Source: Allium sativum
Lineage: Eukaryota > Streptophyta > Magnoliopsida > Asparagales > Amaryllidaceae
Direction of reading: 5' to 3'
Length of the DNA stretch: 64,000 bases
Assembly (NCBI GenBank): GCA_030737875.1
Contig: CM060922.1
Span: 319,525,456 to 319,589,455 of the forward strand
Each line of letters opens with the position of its first letter. Positions within the stretch are counted from its first letter, which is position 1. Made by a program: the position numbers and the translations under genes. Below the pieces are notes generated by a model. It was given only the letters and a program-made list of their open reading frames with translations. It did not search any database and was not told the origin of the DNA. Positions 25,096 through 36,374 of the stretch are shown in pieces.

Positions 25096-26066
25096 ATGGC
25101 GGCTGGACTGTCACCTACTTCTTCTTCACTGCTTTCTTCCTCTTTCTTCCTCCCGATTTTCCCGTTCACATCTTATACTTTTCCCTTCCTCGTCTCTCCT
25201 TTCCTTCCTCAGTCCATCTTTCGTGTTCCTAGAGTAAAAAAATTGTTATCCTAAACGAGATATGGTTTATAACCTTCTCTTTTTTATCGGTTCCGGCTTG
25301 CCTAGCACTCTTTCATGTCGTTTACACTATATCTATTCAATCCCATGCTCTACATCGATACGCGGTGTTACCCCCTCCCTTCATCACCTTTTCGACCTTT
25401 GTCTTTAAACAACAGTTTTTGCAACTCCCCAACTAGCTACTGTACTTAGGTCTTCAGTCCCTTCTTCTCAAAAACACCGAAAGGCAGTCCTTTGCATATT
25501 ACTAACGAATGTGGATCGAAGTCTCTTCGAAGTGTTGATGTTTAGTTTCAGGTGGTTTCTGGTCATCTCTGTGCAGTTTTGCTTGGTTTGGTTTGTTATA
25601 ATTGTTCTCTTTATTTCGAGTTTGGGTTTTGTTGACTGTTGTGGGGTGTTTCGACTTGCGTCTTTGTAGTCTCTTTGGTGCTACACTTTTTTATCTGGTT
25701 TCGCCGTAGTGACATTGTATAGGATCTGTTATGAATCTTCCCGTTTTGGTGCCTATTTTTTCTTTAGGGTTTGTTACTACTAGGAGTTCAAAATTTGTTT
25801 TGTGGTGGTTGCGTTTGAATCTGAGTTTGCTTGCTTTGCCCCTTTGTTTTCTCTGCGATTGCTAAGGCAACGGAGAAACAAGACAACATTTTACATAGGA
25901 TTTTATGACTTTCTACAGCTCAGTTCTTTTTTGGTGCCACATTCTTATAACTCTTGGTTTGTCAGCATTGGTGATTTTCCTTAGTATCTTACTGTGTGAA
26001 ATGTTTCTACCTTGGTTATATTGGTTGAAGTAAATATGGTCTGTTTCAAATCATGTCAAGATTATG
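25096..26066 (+). other. Gene-like T-rich region, possible first exon and intron
   Basis: A short frame from an ATG at 25096 to a stop at about 25252 encodes 52 residues rich in Ser, Phe and Pro and beginning MAAGLSPTSSSLLSSS, which superficially resembles an organelle-targeting leader. It is followed by about 800 bp of T- and G-rich DNA of intron-like composition. Similar DNA resumes at 45297 beyond Harbinger-1, so this may be the start of a gene split by that insertion. I recognise no protein family, and it could equally be ordinary intergenic DNA. Confidence 0.25.
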
Positions 26067-26164
26067 CTAGGAGCAACTCCAATTGTTTGGGTGCGAAAAT
26101 TCGATTTTCCACACTGCAAATAGTCGGGACGCTAAAATTCTCCGATAGTTTTTGAAACCAAATG

Positions 26165-26312
26165 TTTTTTCAGCAAACGCCTAGTTTTCTGGCATTTGTT
26201 GAACAAACGCCGAACTCTTCGTGTGTATTCAACAAACGCTAGGAACCCAGACGTTTGTTGGACAAACGCCAAGATTTCGGCGATTGTTGAACAAATGCCA
26301 GGAACATTTACT
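26165..26312. repeat. Subterminal repeat array, left end of Harbinger-1
   Basis: About eight copies of AAACGCC or its inverse, many arranged as near-palindromes such as gtttgttggacaaac. Equivalent motifs are at 45060-45175. Subterminal repeats of this type are usual transposase-binding sites in DNA transposons. That role here is inferred. Confidence 0.75.
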
Positions 26313-26639
26313 TTAAATTTAACTAACCACGTTTAGTAGAATGGATTACAATTAAGTTATTTCATAATGATACAAGTAATTCAACTAATAATCACAATGA
26401 TACAACTAATAATCATACAGAAAAAAGTGGTCATGATCATAATGATACTAGAAATATTTCGCATAACGATACAACTAATTGTAAGCATACAGATATAACA
26501 GGTCGTAAAGATACAACAATTAATGATAATAGATGCCAACTAAAACATCAAACCAGACATAGGAAATAATTACTTAACCAAAGTATATGTTACGTTAGAT
26601 CTCAAGGGAGTCTTAACGCAGTTTTAAGTCGCCTAATCA

Positions 26640-27040
26640 TTACGGCCAAACCGCAACTGTTCAATAACATTTTGGAGATGTCTAATCTCTCGTTCGAATT
26701 CGTTTCATATGTTATTCCCCTTGGGCACAAAGGCTCATCTATCTATTCTGTGTAATTGCATCCGTTCAGATAGGATGGACATTTCCGAATGCGCCGACCT
26801 ATATTGTTTCCATTTGCTCGAACTACAACTTCAACCGCATAACCACAGTAGCAACAAAATGGATACGAATCAACTTCCTGTTCGTAAGAATTTTGAACAT
26901 GTGGTACTTGATATACCTCTACTTCTTGCCGTGGCTGAGCGACCAACTGTTCGTACGAATGTTGAACATTTGGTGCTTGAGCTTCATGTAGAGGTTTTAC
27001 GGTCCCCAATTCATACAGTGGTTCATCCTGATGTCTCATT
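26640..27040 (-). pseudogene. GRF-type zinc-finger remnant (accessory gene of Harbinger-1)
   Basis: Minus-strand frame from about 27039 to 26743, Gln- and Glu-rich at first (YEQ and VQNSYEQ repeats), then CYCGY, an RxIRKCP motif and NGCNY. This pattern resembles GRF-type zinc fingers, in which a CxCG pair is followed by an arginine-rich stretch and a later Cys pair. After the stop at 26743 another frame continues with NEFEREIRHLQ, a helical tail typical of such proteins, so there is a frameshift. Function is unknown and presumably nucleic-acid binding. The identification rests on the Cys pattern only. Confidence 0.45.
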
Positions 27041-27939
27041 TGGTTTAAAAACTGGAATTCGTCTGCAAGCTCCTAAAGTCACATCTATTCATACTCCTGT
27101 TCATTAGAGTCTATAGATGATGGCCCAGAAGGCATAGTTGTGGGAATGCACAGAGTAGCTGGAAGCAAAGTTGTTTTGAGTGAGGTAAGTTATGAGTAAT
27201 TTGATAGAGATATATAGCTGCATAGTGTACAAATGAATAAAACAAATAATGATGTAACCGGTCACTAGTACGACTGTGCTTTACGTGATGTTCAACATTG
27301 TTTGACCTGACAAAATACTGCAGGGAATGTGCTTATATTTCTGGCTCGATTGACGTAATACTATAGGGAGTCTGCTTTTATTAATGGCGTGATGTGAATG
27401 ATCACTGGTTCCACTTTGCTTTACGTGTTGCAATTTCCAAAGCATTTATAACCAATAATGCTCATGTGGATGACCCTAGTAAAAAATGTTTAATCTGTGT
27501 ATTGGCGTGATTTTTTAACTCCTTTGTGTACTAAAATGTTTAATTTAAATGGGGATGACCCTAGTTTGAAATGTTCGACCCGGTTGGTTTTGAGTGATTA
27601 AAACAATAAAACAATTTGTGTTGGGATATGTCACTATAGCGAATCTTCTTAACATATTGTCCTACACTATTAGACCTATCTTTGTACTGGAGCGAATCTG
27701 CTTTACGTACTGTCCTACACTATTTCCTAAGCGTTTCAACGAATACCATAACCGAGGAGGACCCAAATATTGAAATAAACAAACATATGTTTGAGTTAGT
27801 TGGTTATGTTAAATAAAACAAAGATAAATTAATCTTGCGAAAAAGATTCATGATACATTATCATGATACATTCATGGTACAAGTAAGCTAAACAGCACTT
27901 AGTCCGACCAACTTCAAATTTAAACAATTACAACTTAAT

Positions 27940-28345
27940 TGGTGACGTAGCGTGTTATCCAGCTAGAGTGAACTTCATAAGCTTCATGACCAAAAAAATC
28001 TCTTCCATATTCTAATCGGTAACGTGCATCGAATGCAGGTGTACATGCTTGAAATATATCTTCATCTTCCACCAACTCGATTATTTCGTGGTAACGATGA
28101 TATTCATCACAAAATGCTCTATGAGTCTGATGAACGTCTGTAGTAGACCTCCACGAAGGGCATTCGAGATGGGTGTTCTAAATGTCTTAGACCATTATCG
28201 AAAAAAAATCATGGCTTACTCCCTCTCCATTTTGCAACATAATCTCGTTTCTTCTATCAAACTCAATATAAGCTTCTACAAGTATTAGTAACTCAGCAGT
28301 AGACCAGTTTGGATGGACATTTTCCTTTAGGAGTTTGTCTGTAAT
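27940..28345 (-). pseudogene. MYB/SANT-like accessory protein remnant of Harbinger-1
   Basis: Reading leftwards from about 28335, a minus-strand frame gives HPNWSTAELLILVEAYIEF, the tryptophan-and-helix pattern of a MYB/SANT or trihelix DNA-binding domain, then stops. After a shift, another frame carries DEYHRYHEIIELVEDED and GRDFFGHEAYEVHSSW to a stop near 27943. PIF/Harbinger elements commonly pair their transposase with a MYB/SANT protein that helps it bind DNA, and the divergent orientation to the transposase at 43479 fits. The gene is broken by at least two disruptions. The domain call is by eye. Confidence 0.5.
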
Positions 28346-28689
28346 ATTTTAGAATGAGAAACATAACAATTTATAAGCAACACAATTTGTATCAAATAGT
28401 GTTGCTTATAAAATTTTCAACCATTTTGACAAAGCCATTGTTGATATGTATGTATGTGTAATCCATTCGAACTGCTTTATGTCAGTGATACTTTAATGTG
28501 TGTTGTCATAGAAAAACATAGTTGATGTATTGCAAGTTTATTAATTTTGGTGCATAATAAGATTTGACAACGTACTGTTTACAGAACTTAATTAGGATAC
28601 AACACTTGGTAATTAGAAATTTACTACTACAACTTAGGATACAACACTAGGATCCATAGTTTCTGGATACACCGTAGCACCCATGAAGC

Positions 28690-29143
28690 ATTTCAGCCTT
28701 TACTGCTACATTCATTCATTCCAAGCGACCAATCTCAGCTTGCATCTCAAGTGCGTATTGAACGCCCCTCTTCGATAACGGTGGATTGACCCAACAAGAA
28801 AAATTACAACTTTGCAAACCTTGAAAATTTTGCGCGTCAACATACGCTCTACAACCATAAAAGCGATGAGCTGCATTCGCCTGGCTTTTAGGAATAAGAA
28901 CATTGCATTCAATTCCATAATAACATAGTACCGTACGACCCATCATGCCGAAGCTTGACAAATCTGGGTTTTGTCGAGCTCCTTCAACCGAGCATTGTGG
29001 GTTTTTTGAACCGGTCCTATATGTTGGACTGCTACGTTTGGTTGCATCACACTAAAGAGTTCTGATTCCACTTCTGCAACTTCTACTTGAACATCTTCGG
29101 CTTGTTGCTCATTACGTTCATACTCATAATACATTTGAACCAT
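28690..29143 (-). pseudogene. Second GRF-type zinc-finger remnant in Harbinger-1
   Basis: Minus-strand frames 29143-28943 and 28961-28716 overlap and probably belonged to one gene. The first is acidic (EYERNEQQAEDVQVEV). The second has CYYGIEC, then AAHRFYGCRAY, CNFSCWVNPPLSKRG and a helical end. The C-x(4)-C pair, the RFYGC motif and the CNFxxWVxPP motif are the pattern of plant GRF-type zinc fingers. With the related remnant at 26640 this suggests a duplicated GRF gene or two exons of one gene around the SANT remnant. Role unknown. Confidence 0.5.
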
Positions 29144-29307
29144 GGTTTCATCATCGACCTCCCATCAACCATGTTAATCTATATGAAAAGCGGGTTATAA
29201 AAATAAATCAGATAATATTGACAAACCGTAGAGAACATAACAATATATGTAAAAAGAAACATGCAAGCAAATGTACTATTAAATCACTTGCTGCACTATT
29301 CTTTAAC

Positions 29308-29312
29308 ATAAG
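29308..29312. repeat. Target-site duplication of the Tat element, left (ataag)
   Basis: ataag precedes the LTR start. The right flank (43074-43078) reads acaag, a four-of-five match. Confidence 0.6.
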
Positions 29313-30152
29313 TGTTAGCCTACTTTGTTAACTAGGCTATACAAAGTCAAGAAGTCAGAAGATCAAGTAGACAAAAGACACTCTGTTACGCATCCGGTTC
29401 GGATCAGAATTACAGGGGTAGGAACAGAGGCAACACAAAGCTAAAAGATCAAGTATTAGAATATAATCTGCCTATAAATCGGATCGGATCGGGTGTAGTC
29501 AGAGAAAAGCAAAGCGAGACAAAGTGAGGAAAGGCAAAATTCAAGCCGGATCGGATCGGATAGGATGCTCCGATCCGAACCCCATTTGCTAGCCTATCCG
29601 ATCCAAACCCCATTTACTAGCCTATCCGAACCGAACCCAGTGTACCCTGCTACTTCACTCTACGATCTCCTGGATATTTGGGGCAGTTACAACCACTTTC
29701 TACCCACGATGGCCACTAACCAGATGCGTTGTCCTCACCAGAACTCACCCGATCCCGAAAGTCATGGGATGGAGGCCACGTGTCCCCGATCCGAACCGGA
29801 TCTCGAAGGAATTCTCACCTATAAATAGATCCCCAAGGGTTGTTTGAAAGGATCTTTTGGCACTCTGAGAGTTCGAACATCTTTGAGAACCGAATTCCAG
29901 CATTCCCAAACAATCCAAATCATCATTCAAAGTATATTTTGAGAGAATTGAGTGAATGTATATGAAAAGTAAGTGAGATTGAGTGAATATCTTATTGTAT
30001 TTTCATCTACATCATCAAACAAAGTGATATAAAGTGGTCGTAGGCTCTTTAACGCCGAACCACTATAAATCATGTGTCTCTTTTCTGTTTTTGATCTCAT
30101 TTTATTGTAATTTCAGTCAATTTGGGTGTTAGAACCACTTTTTGGTCTAACA
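29313..30152 (+). mobile_element. 5' LTR of the Tat element
   Basis: Starts TGTTAGCCTAC and ends GGTCTAACA. It contains several ccgatccgaacc-type motifs, a CACGTG box (29777-29782), a TATAAATA box (29820-29827) and a hairpin-like segment near 30028-30069. It is followed by tttttggtgctttcgctgag, the place of the primer site, which I could not assign to a particular tRNA. Confidence 0.92.
29777..29827 (+). promoter_or_regulatory. LTR promoter: G-box and TATA box
   Basis: CACGTG at 29777-29782 and TATAAATA at 29820-29827 are 37 bp apart. Both are preserved in the 3' LTR (42700-42705 and 42743-42750). Transcription would start about 30 bp beyond the TATA box. Confidence 0.65.
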
Positions 30153-30293
30153 TTTTTGGTGCTTTCGCTGAGAACAATTTGAATTCTCTGTTTTTCAGGA
30201 TTACTATTCTACTTTTCGGACCGTTGAGTTCAAAGAAGTTAATCCCCAAATTTCGACGCTTTTAAGTACTTGTTGGCTGATTGTTGAAGAATT

Positions 30294-32510
30294 ATGGCCA
30301 AAGGAAAAGTCAAGGAAGTTCAAACCAGTCGAGGGAACGAAGTTGGTGAAGATCAGCAAAATCCGGTCGTGACGAGGTCTCGTGGACAGAGTTCGGGAGC
30401 GGATCAGATAGGTTTAGGAAATCCGAACCGATCGCAAAGGGAGAGATCCGATCCGAACCGAATAGAGGATGTTGAAGAGGTGCGCTCCCCCAACCCGAAC
30501 CGATCCAGCCAGGTTACTTTGCTCCGATCCGATCCGGCACTAGGTGATGCTGGAACCTCTACTCGAGCCCCTCCAAATGCTCCGACTCCAGCCACCAGGA
30601 CCAATGACCAGATCAATCCATCTGCACATGTCACCCAAGGAGATTTTTCGTGCCTTCTTGACATGCTTGAGAGCACTAGGGAGGCTATGAGAATCCACGA
30701 GCGCACCAATCTTATGATGCAAGAGAATATGAGAATCATGAGTAGGGAAATTGGCGAACTCCGCAGACAAATAACTCCGTCCTTAGTTCATCATACTGCA
30801 ATGGATCAGTCTTCTTCTGAGGAAGAACGGCCCCGTGAAAGAAGGCCGCTCGAACGACCTCAGAATTTGGAGCAAATGACTTTCGGATCTTTGGGAACCC
30901 ACGAAGACGTTGCTCGTGTACTAGGACCTAATGATCCGAGCTTGAGAGAGCCTAAGCTATTACCAATGTGAGGATCCCATGTTTTGCCTAGAGACCCTAA
31001 CCTCACCAATCCCACTCAGGGACAAATGCTTCAGCCCCTTCCTCCCGAGATCGACCGGGAACGTAGGGAGCAAAGCAGAGCAGAAGCTGCTAGAAGAAGG
31101 AGGGTGTCCCCTGATTAGGAGCCCAAAGGAAACCCGAACATCAGAGCCAGGGAGCCTGAACGGCCCTTGACCAATGCTGACGTATGGGCTATGGTACGCC
31201 AGATCATGTCTGAGAGTGAAAACTACACCAATGAAGATTATGGTATTGAGAGAAGCCATACTCCCTTTACTGATGACATTCTTGACTTTCAGTTCCCCCA
31301 ACGTTTTAATTGCCACAGATGGACAGATATAACGGGAGAACTGACCCACGACAACATTTGATGCGATACGCATGGCTTATGAACGTTGCTGCTTCCCCTG
31401 ACGCTGTGAAGTGTAAGGCTTTCCCGATTTACTTAGAAGACGTAACATTACTATGGTTTACCTGACTTCCTCCTCGATCGATATCGAATTTCAAAGAACT
31501 AAGTGAACGTTTTATGAATCAATTCCGACTTCACGCCCGAAAGTCTAAGAATGTTATTGAATTATCGAGAATTAAGCAAGCGTCGGGTGAGTCCTTGAAG
31601 TCGTATCTAGACCGCTTCAATTTAGCTGTAACAGAAGTCAGCGACCCGCATGAGCCTACCATCTTGATGGCCTTAATGGAAGGAGTTGATCCTGATTCAG
31701 AGTTTGGAGATTATCTTTCTGGGAAGCCGCCTCCCATAAGAGAGTTGTTTTATGAGAAGGCCAATATTCAGTTAAGATGGGAGGAAGCAAGGGCAAACAG
31801 AAAGAGGAAGTCCGGAGTGGCCTGAAAAGAAGCTGTTCAGAGTAATGTTGCCGTAAAGCAGTCTGGAGAAAGATCTGGGAAAGTCGAAGTGAATGTTGGA
31901 AACAAGAGTGGAAACAATAATAATGGAAACGGGGGCAACAGCAACCGCAATGGGAATGCTAATAGGAGAAACAGGAACCGAGGAAGTAATTCTAACAAAA
32001 GACCCCGGTTCCAGACATTTGAAAACTATTCACCGTTGAATGACACATTAGAGAACATTTATTTGGACACGTATAATGTTTTGCAATACAAAAGACCGCC
32101 GCCACGAGATTCAACAGAGAAAGAAATCGCTACCGGAAAATTTTGTTTATTTCATGGAACTCACGGACATTCAACAAACGAATGTCGACACTTAAGAGAT
32201 GTGGTTGAGAAGTTGTTACGTGAAGGCAAGTTGGATGAGTATAAGGCTGCCACAAGGGACAGGGGGCAAGGAGGACAGGCCCCAAACCAGAATCAGTCTG
32301 CTCCCAAGCCTACAATGCATCAGAAAGGCAAAGAGATTGTCATTAACACCATAGTAGGTGGACTCCATCCAGTTATCCACAGTTTCAGAGCAATGGACCA
32401 ATACGTTAATGCAGTTAAGCACATAGATATGGGCGAGTGCGATGATTTGGAAGACATCACCCCTGTGAAACAGCAAAAGACAATGTTCGATGATGTAGTG
32501 TTCCATAGCA
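30294..32510 (+). pseudogene. gag: Gag region of the Tat polyprotein, disrupted
   Basis: Capsid-nucleocapsid part of the polyprotein. It starts MAKGKVKEVQTSRGNEVGED at 30294 and runs through a Pro/Asn/Arg-rich leader, the retrotransposon gag core (WF then LPPRSISNFKEL, with GESLKSYLDRFN) and an Asn/Gly/Arg-rich stretch. A zinc-knuckle-like CLFHGTHGHSTNEC lies at 32144-32185, with the second Cys replaced by His as in many Tat elements. Disruptions: TGA at 30969, TAG at 31116, a frameshift near 31310, TGA at 31463 and TGA at 31823. The frames line up again after each stop, so the original was one continuous polyprotein without a gag-pol shift. Confidence 0.88.
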
Positions 32511-33064
32511 GAGACGATACCGGAATCCAGTCACCTACCGAAGATCCGTTAGTTATTACCACTACCATCGGACCGGCACTGGTTCGTAAGGTACTAGTGG
32601 ACAATGGAAGCTCTATCAACATTTTGTTTAAGAAGTCGTTTGATCAAATGAGACTCGAGTTTGGGGATTTGAAGCCCTGTGAAGGTTGGATCCGAGGCTT
32701 CAGTGGGGCATCGACAGCTCTAATGGGGTATATAGAATTACCCGTAACATTGGGACAAGGGGATCGTCGAAGAGTATGAGTGCTTCAGTTCGTAGTGCTA
32801 TATATAGATTTGCCCTACAAAGCATTTTTAGGAAGGCCTGCCCTTGCAGAATTCAGGGCTTGTATTGCGCCATGGTGCTTATTGATAAAGTTCCCAACTG
32901 AAGCCAGAACAGGAGTAATGAAAGGAGATCAAGTCTCCGGACGAGCTTGCTATATTGCTGAATTAAAGATGCTGATGAAGGGACTCAACATCGAGACTAA
33001 AGGTACCTCACCTCCTCTAAAGGAGGGTTCGGCGTAGCAATTAGAGGGATCAGCCCCGAAGGAG
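32511..33064 (+). pseudogene. Aspartic protease region of the Tat polyprotein
   Basis: Carries the protease active-site motif as VDNGSS (from 32597), with Asn in place of the usual Thr as in Tat-lineage elements, then a flap and the LGRPALAEFRA segment and GDQ near the domain end. TGA at 32777 and TAG at 33035 interrupt it. It would cleave the gag-pol polyprotein in virus-like particles. It continues in the same frame as gag and reverse transcriptase. Confidence 0.85.
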
Positions 33065-34211
33065 TTGCCTAAGGGAATGCCCGAAGACCTGGATCCCAGA
33101 GAAGATGAGGAACCTGAAGATAGAAAGGCAACTCCCAACGAAACGATAGTGGATATACCCATTGATGAAGCTGACCCGACAAAAGTTTTGAAGATTGGAT
33201 CCCAGTTGGATCCGCACCGAGCCAAAGAACTGACTAACTTTCTGAAGGAAAACCTGGATGTGTTTGCCTTGACCCATGCTGACATGTGTGGGATATCACC
33301 ATCCATCATAAGTCATTCGCTGAGTATAAACCCAAAATACCCGCATGTAAAGCAAAAGAGACGTGTGCTGGGCCCACAGAGGTCGGCAGCTCTGAAAGAA
33401 GAAGTGGAGAAGCTGAAAGAGAACGGATTTATTAGAGATTCGACATATCCCGACTGGATATCGAATCCTGTTTTGGTAAAGAAGTCAAACGGAAAATGGC
33501 GGACATGTATTGATTTTTCAGACTTAAACAAAGCCTGCCCGAAAGATAGCATCCCACTCCCCAGAATAGACCAGCTTATGGATTCGACGGCGGGACACGA
33601 ACTTCATTCTTTCATGGACGCGTATTCTGGATACAACCAGATTCCTATGCATGTGCCCGATCAAGAGCACACGAGCTTCATTACAAATTTTGGGGTTGTA
33701 TTGTTATGTGGTCATGCCGTTCGGATTGAAAAATGCTGGAGCTACCTACCAACGCTTGGTGAACAGGATGTTTTATAACCAAATAGGGAAGACTATGGAG
33801 GTTTATGTGGACGATATGGTCGCCAAATCAAGACAGTCCTCCAGCCATACGCAAGACCTGGCAGAGATGTTCGGTATCCTGCGAAAGTATCAGATGAAGT
33901 TAAATCCTTTGAAGTGCTCGTTTGGGGTGGCATCTGGAAAGTTTCTAGGTTTCATCGTGAGCTCTCGAGGGATTGAAATCAATCCCAGTCAAATAGCAGT
34001 GATAAGGAACATTGAGGAACCAAGGAGAATCAAAGACGTCCAAAGTCTTGCAAGGAAAGTAGTTGCGTTGAGTAGATCTATCTCCAAAGCAACAGACAAG
34101 TGCGTCCCGTTTTTTGACTTGATAAAAAGGGGAAAGAAAAATTTTGAACGGACTCCGGACTTTGTTGAGGCCTTTTGAAATCTACTGGACTTACTAGAGA
34201 GACCACCGATT
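33065..34211 (+). pseudogene. Reverse transcriptase region of the Tat polyprotein
   Basis: Polymerase domain that copies the element RNA into DNA. Visible motifs in order: KSNGKWRTCIDFSDLNKACP, the catalytic Asp in FMDAYSGYNQI, MPFGLKNAGATYQR, and the catalytic YVDD at 33804-33815, then GFIVSSRGIE and the connection region. A one-base shift near 33690-33710 moves the frame just before MPFGL, and TGA at 34176 ends the frame before RNase H. The motif set is clearly Ty3/gypsy. Confidence 0.92.
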
Positions 34212-34640
34212 TTGTCGAAGCCAATGGATCATGAAGAGCTGTTTGTTTATCTAGCAGTATCGGCTCACGCCGTTAGCACCGCCTTGGTCCGGGAAGAAGA
34301 CAAGGTGCAAAGGCTGGTATATTACATAAGTAAGAAATTGGCAGCTGCAGAGCGTAACTACCCAAGGATTGAAAAGCTTGCTTACAGTCTTCTGATCGCC
34401 TCCCGAAAACTTCGCTATTATTTTCAAGCTCACCCAATAACCATATACACTGATCAGCCTCTGAGACAGGTGTTGCAAAGACCCGAAGCATCGGGACGGT
34501 TGATCAAGTGGAGTATTGAATTACGTCAGTTTGATTTAAATTTTCAACCGTGGAGATCGATCAGGGGGCAAGCTCTGGCTGACTTTATAGCAGAGTTCAC
34601 AATTCCGGAGGAAGAGATGATTAATGACAAAGTGGTCAAG
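34212..34640 (+). pseudogene. First (degenerate) RNase H of the Tat polyprotein
   Basis: The segment from LFVYLAVSAHAVSTALV to QALADFIAEF aligns with the gypsy RNase H but lacks the first catalytic Asp (LAVSAH where LDASD is usual). TDQPL and the LIKWSIELRQFD stretch are kept. Loss of catalytic residues in this domain is known for the Tat clade, where a second RNase H takes over. The frame is open here and continuous with integrase to 36374. Confidence 0.85.
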
Positions 34641-35050
34641 TCAGAGGAGGAATTAAAATTAGATCCATGGAAGTTGTACACAGACGGAGCCAAGAACGAT
34701 CGAAGGTCCGGAGCTGGAGTCGTCTTAGTTACTCCTAAAGGACGATCGTTATATTATGCTCTGCGACTAGAATTTTCAGCGACCAATAATGATTCTGAAT
34801 ATGAAGCCCTGATTGTCGGGCTAAAACTTGCTAAGGAATTCGGAATAAAGGCATTGGATATATTCTGCGACTCCAAAATAGTCGTCTGCCAAGTGCGAAA
34901 GGAGTTTGTGGCCCGGGGACCTCGACTTATTACCTATCTCGGAAAAGTGGAGGAGCTGTTGAGCAACTTGGAACGGTATACCATAACGCATATCCCAAGA
35001 GCTGAAAACCAGAAGGCAGACCGACTAGCAAAGCTGGCTAGTTCCGACAA
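34641..35050 (+). pseudogene. Second (archaeal-type) RNase H of the Tat polyprotein
   Basis: Contains LYTDGAKN, EYEALIVGLKLA, FCDSKIVVCQV and ENQKADRLAKLAS, which place the four acidic catalytic residues (D, E, D, D) of an intact RNase H fold. A second RNase H between the degenerate one and integrase is diagnostic of Tat-lineage elements and is thought to have been acquired separately. The domain itself has no stop or missing active-site residue, although the polyprotein upstream is broken. Confidence 0.9.
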
Positions 35051-36374
35051 TCCGGAGGAAACCGAAATGGTTCCAATTGAGACATTGGGATCGCCAAGCT
35101 TTGAGTCAATGGAAATTGAATTAGCTTTCGAAGCAGAACCGGAGAGGGAGTCGTGGATGACCCCAATCAAGAATTTCCTTAGAAATGGAGTACTCCCGAC
35201 AAAGAAGAGTGAGAGGCGAGCCATAGTTTGCAAAGCCACCAGATACATCCTTCAAGATGATACCCTTTATCGGCAAGGATTTTCTATGCCCCTATTACGA
35301 TGTACAGCGCACGACGACATCAAGCGTGTACTAAAAGAAGTACACGAAGGTGAGTGTGGAGATCATATGGGGGGTCAGACTTTAGCAAAAAAGGTATTGC
35401 GGTATGGGTATTTCTGGCCCACAATTAATAAAGATGCAGCTGATTACTCACGATGCTGCGACAAATGCCAGAGGTTCGCCAAGATCTCCAGAGCACCACC
35501 GACCCAGCTTAAGTCGATAGTGAGTCCGTGGCCATTTTCCATGTGGAGAATTGACATCATCGGAGTTCTACCGATTGCCAAAGGAGGAGCGAAGTATGCA
35601 ATAGTCGTCATAGATTATTTTACGAAGTGGGTGGAAGCTGAGCCCTTAACCAAAATCACAACAAGAAAGGTGATAAGTTTCATGGTTAGAAATATCATAT
35701 GCCGATTTGGGATTCCAAGGACCATTCTAACCGATAATGGAACCCAGTTCGATGGTGCTGAATTCAGAAACTTCTGCCAGAAATATAAGATCGACAAGCA
35801 GTACACTGCAGTCGCCCATCCACAGTCAAATGGGCAGGTAGAAGCAATAAATAAAGTCATAAAGTCCATCCTCAAGAAACGATTGGAACGTGCAAAAGCA
35901 AAATGGGTGGATGAATTTCCCTTGGCTTTGTGGGCATATCGGACAACGTTTAAGACAGCTACCGGTCATACTCCTTTCTCTCTCTCATTTGGCTCGGAGC
36001 CAGTAATCCCGGTAGAGCTTGAAGTTCCCTCTCACAAGGTGACATATTATGACCCGATGACGAATCGGGTGCTCCTCCTAGAGTCCCTTGATGAAATCGA
36101 AGAGAAAAGGGACGAGGCAGACTTGCGTGCGTTGAGACATCGACGTCAGATGGCATGCTATTATGACAAGAAAGTTCGTTTTAGAACCTTTGAACCAGGA
36201 GATTTGGTGCTAAAGCGGGTTTTTCCATCCCTTCCTCACCTTGGTCCAAAGTGGGAGGGACCATTCGTCATCCAACGGAAACTTGAGATAGGATCCTTTA
36301 AGTTAATGACCGTAGATGGCGAAGAAGTGCCTAGGGCTTGGAATGCCCAACACTTGATGCAATATTTGAATTAG
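35051..36374 (+). pseudogene. Integrase region of the Tat polyprotein
   Basis: The His and Cys residues of the zinc-binding N-terminal domain are in VHEGECGDHMGG and CCDKCQRF. The catalytic DDE core shows WRIDIIG, ILTDNGTQFD and SNGQVEAINKVIK. The C-terminal part has FEPGDLVLKRV and LGPKWEGPFVI. This reading frame (34212-36374, 720 codons) is the longest intact stretch of the element and ends at a normal stop. No chromodomain is seen, as expected for Tat. Confidence 0.93.

Noticed and set aside
26709..27107. 132-codon plus-strand frame
   Set aside because: Opposite the minus-strand frame with the zinc-finger Cys pattern. No domain on the plus strand.
30153..30172. Primer binding site of the Tat element assigned to a specific tRNA
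   Set aside because: The sequence after the LTR (tttttggtgctttcgctgag) did not match a tRNA 3' end I could name with confidence.
30404..30770. Minus-strand frames opposite gag
   Set aside because: Shadows of the plus-strand gag reading frame.
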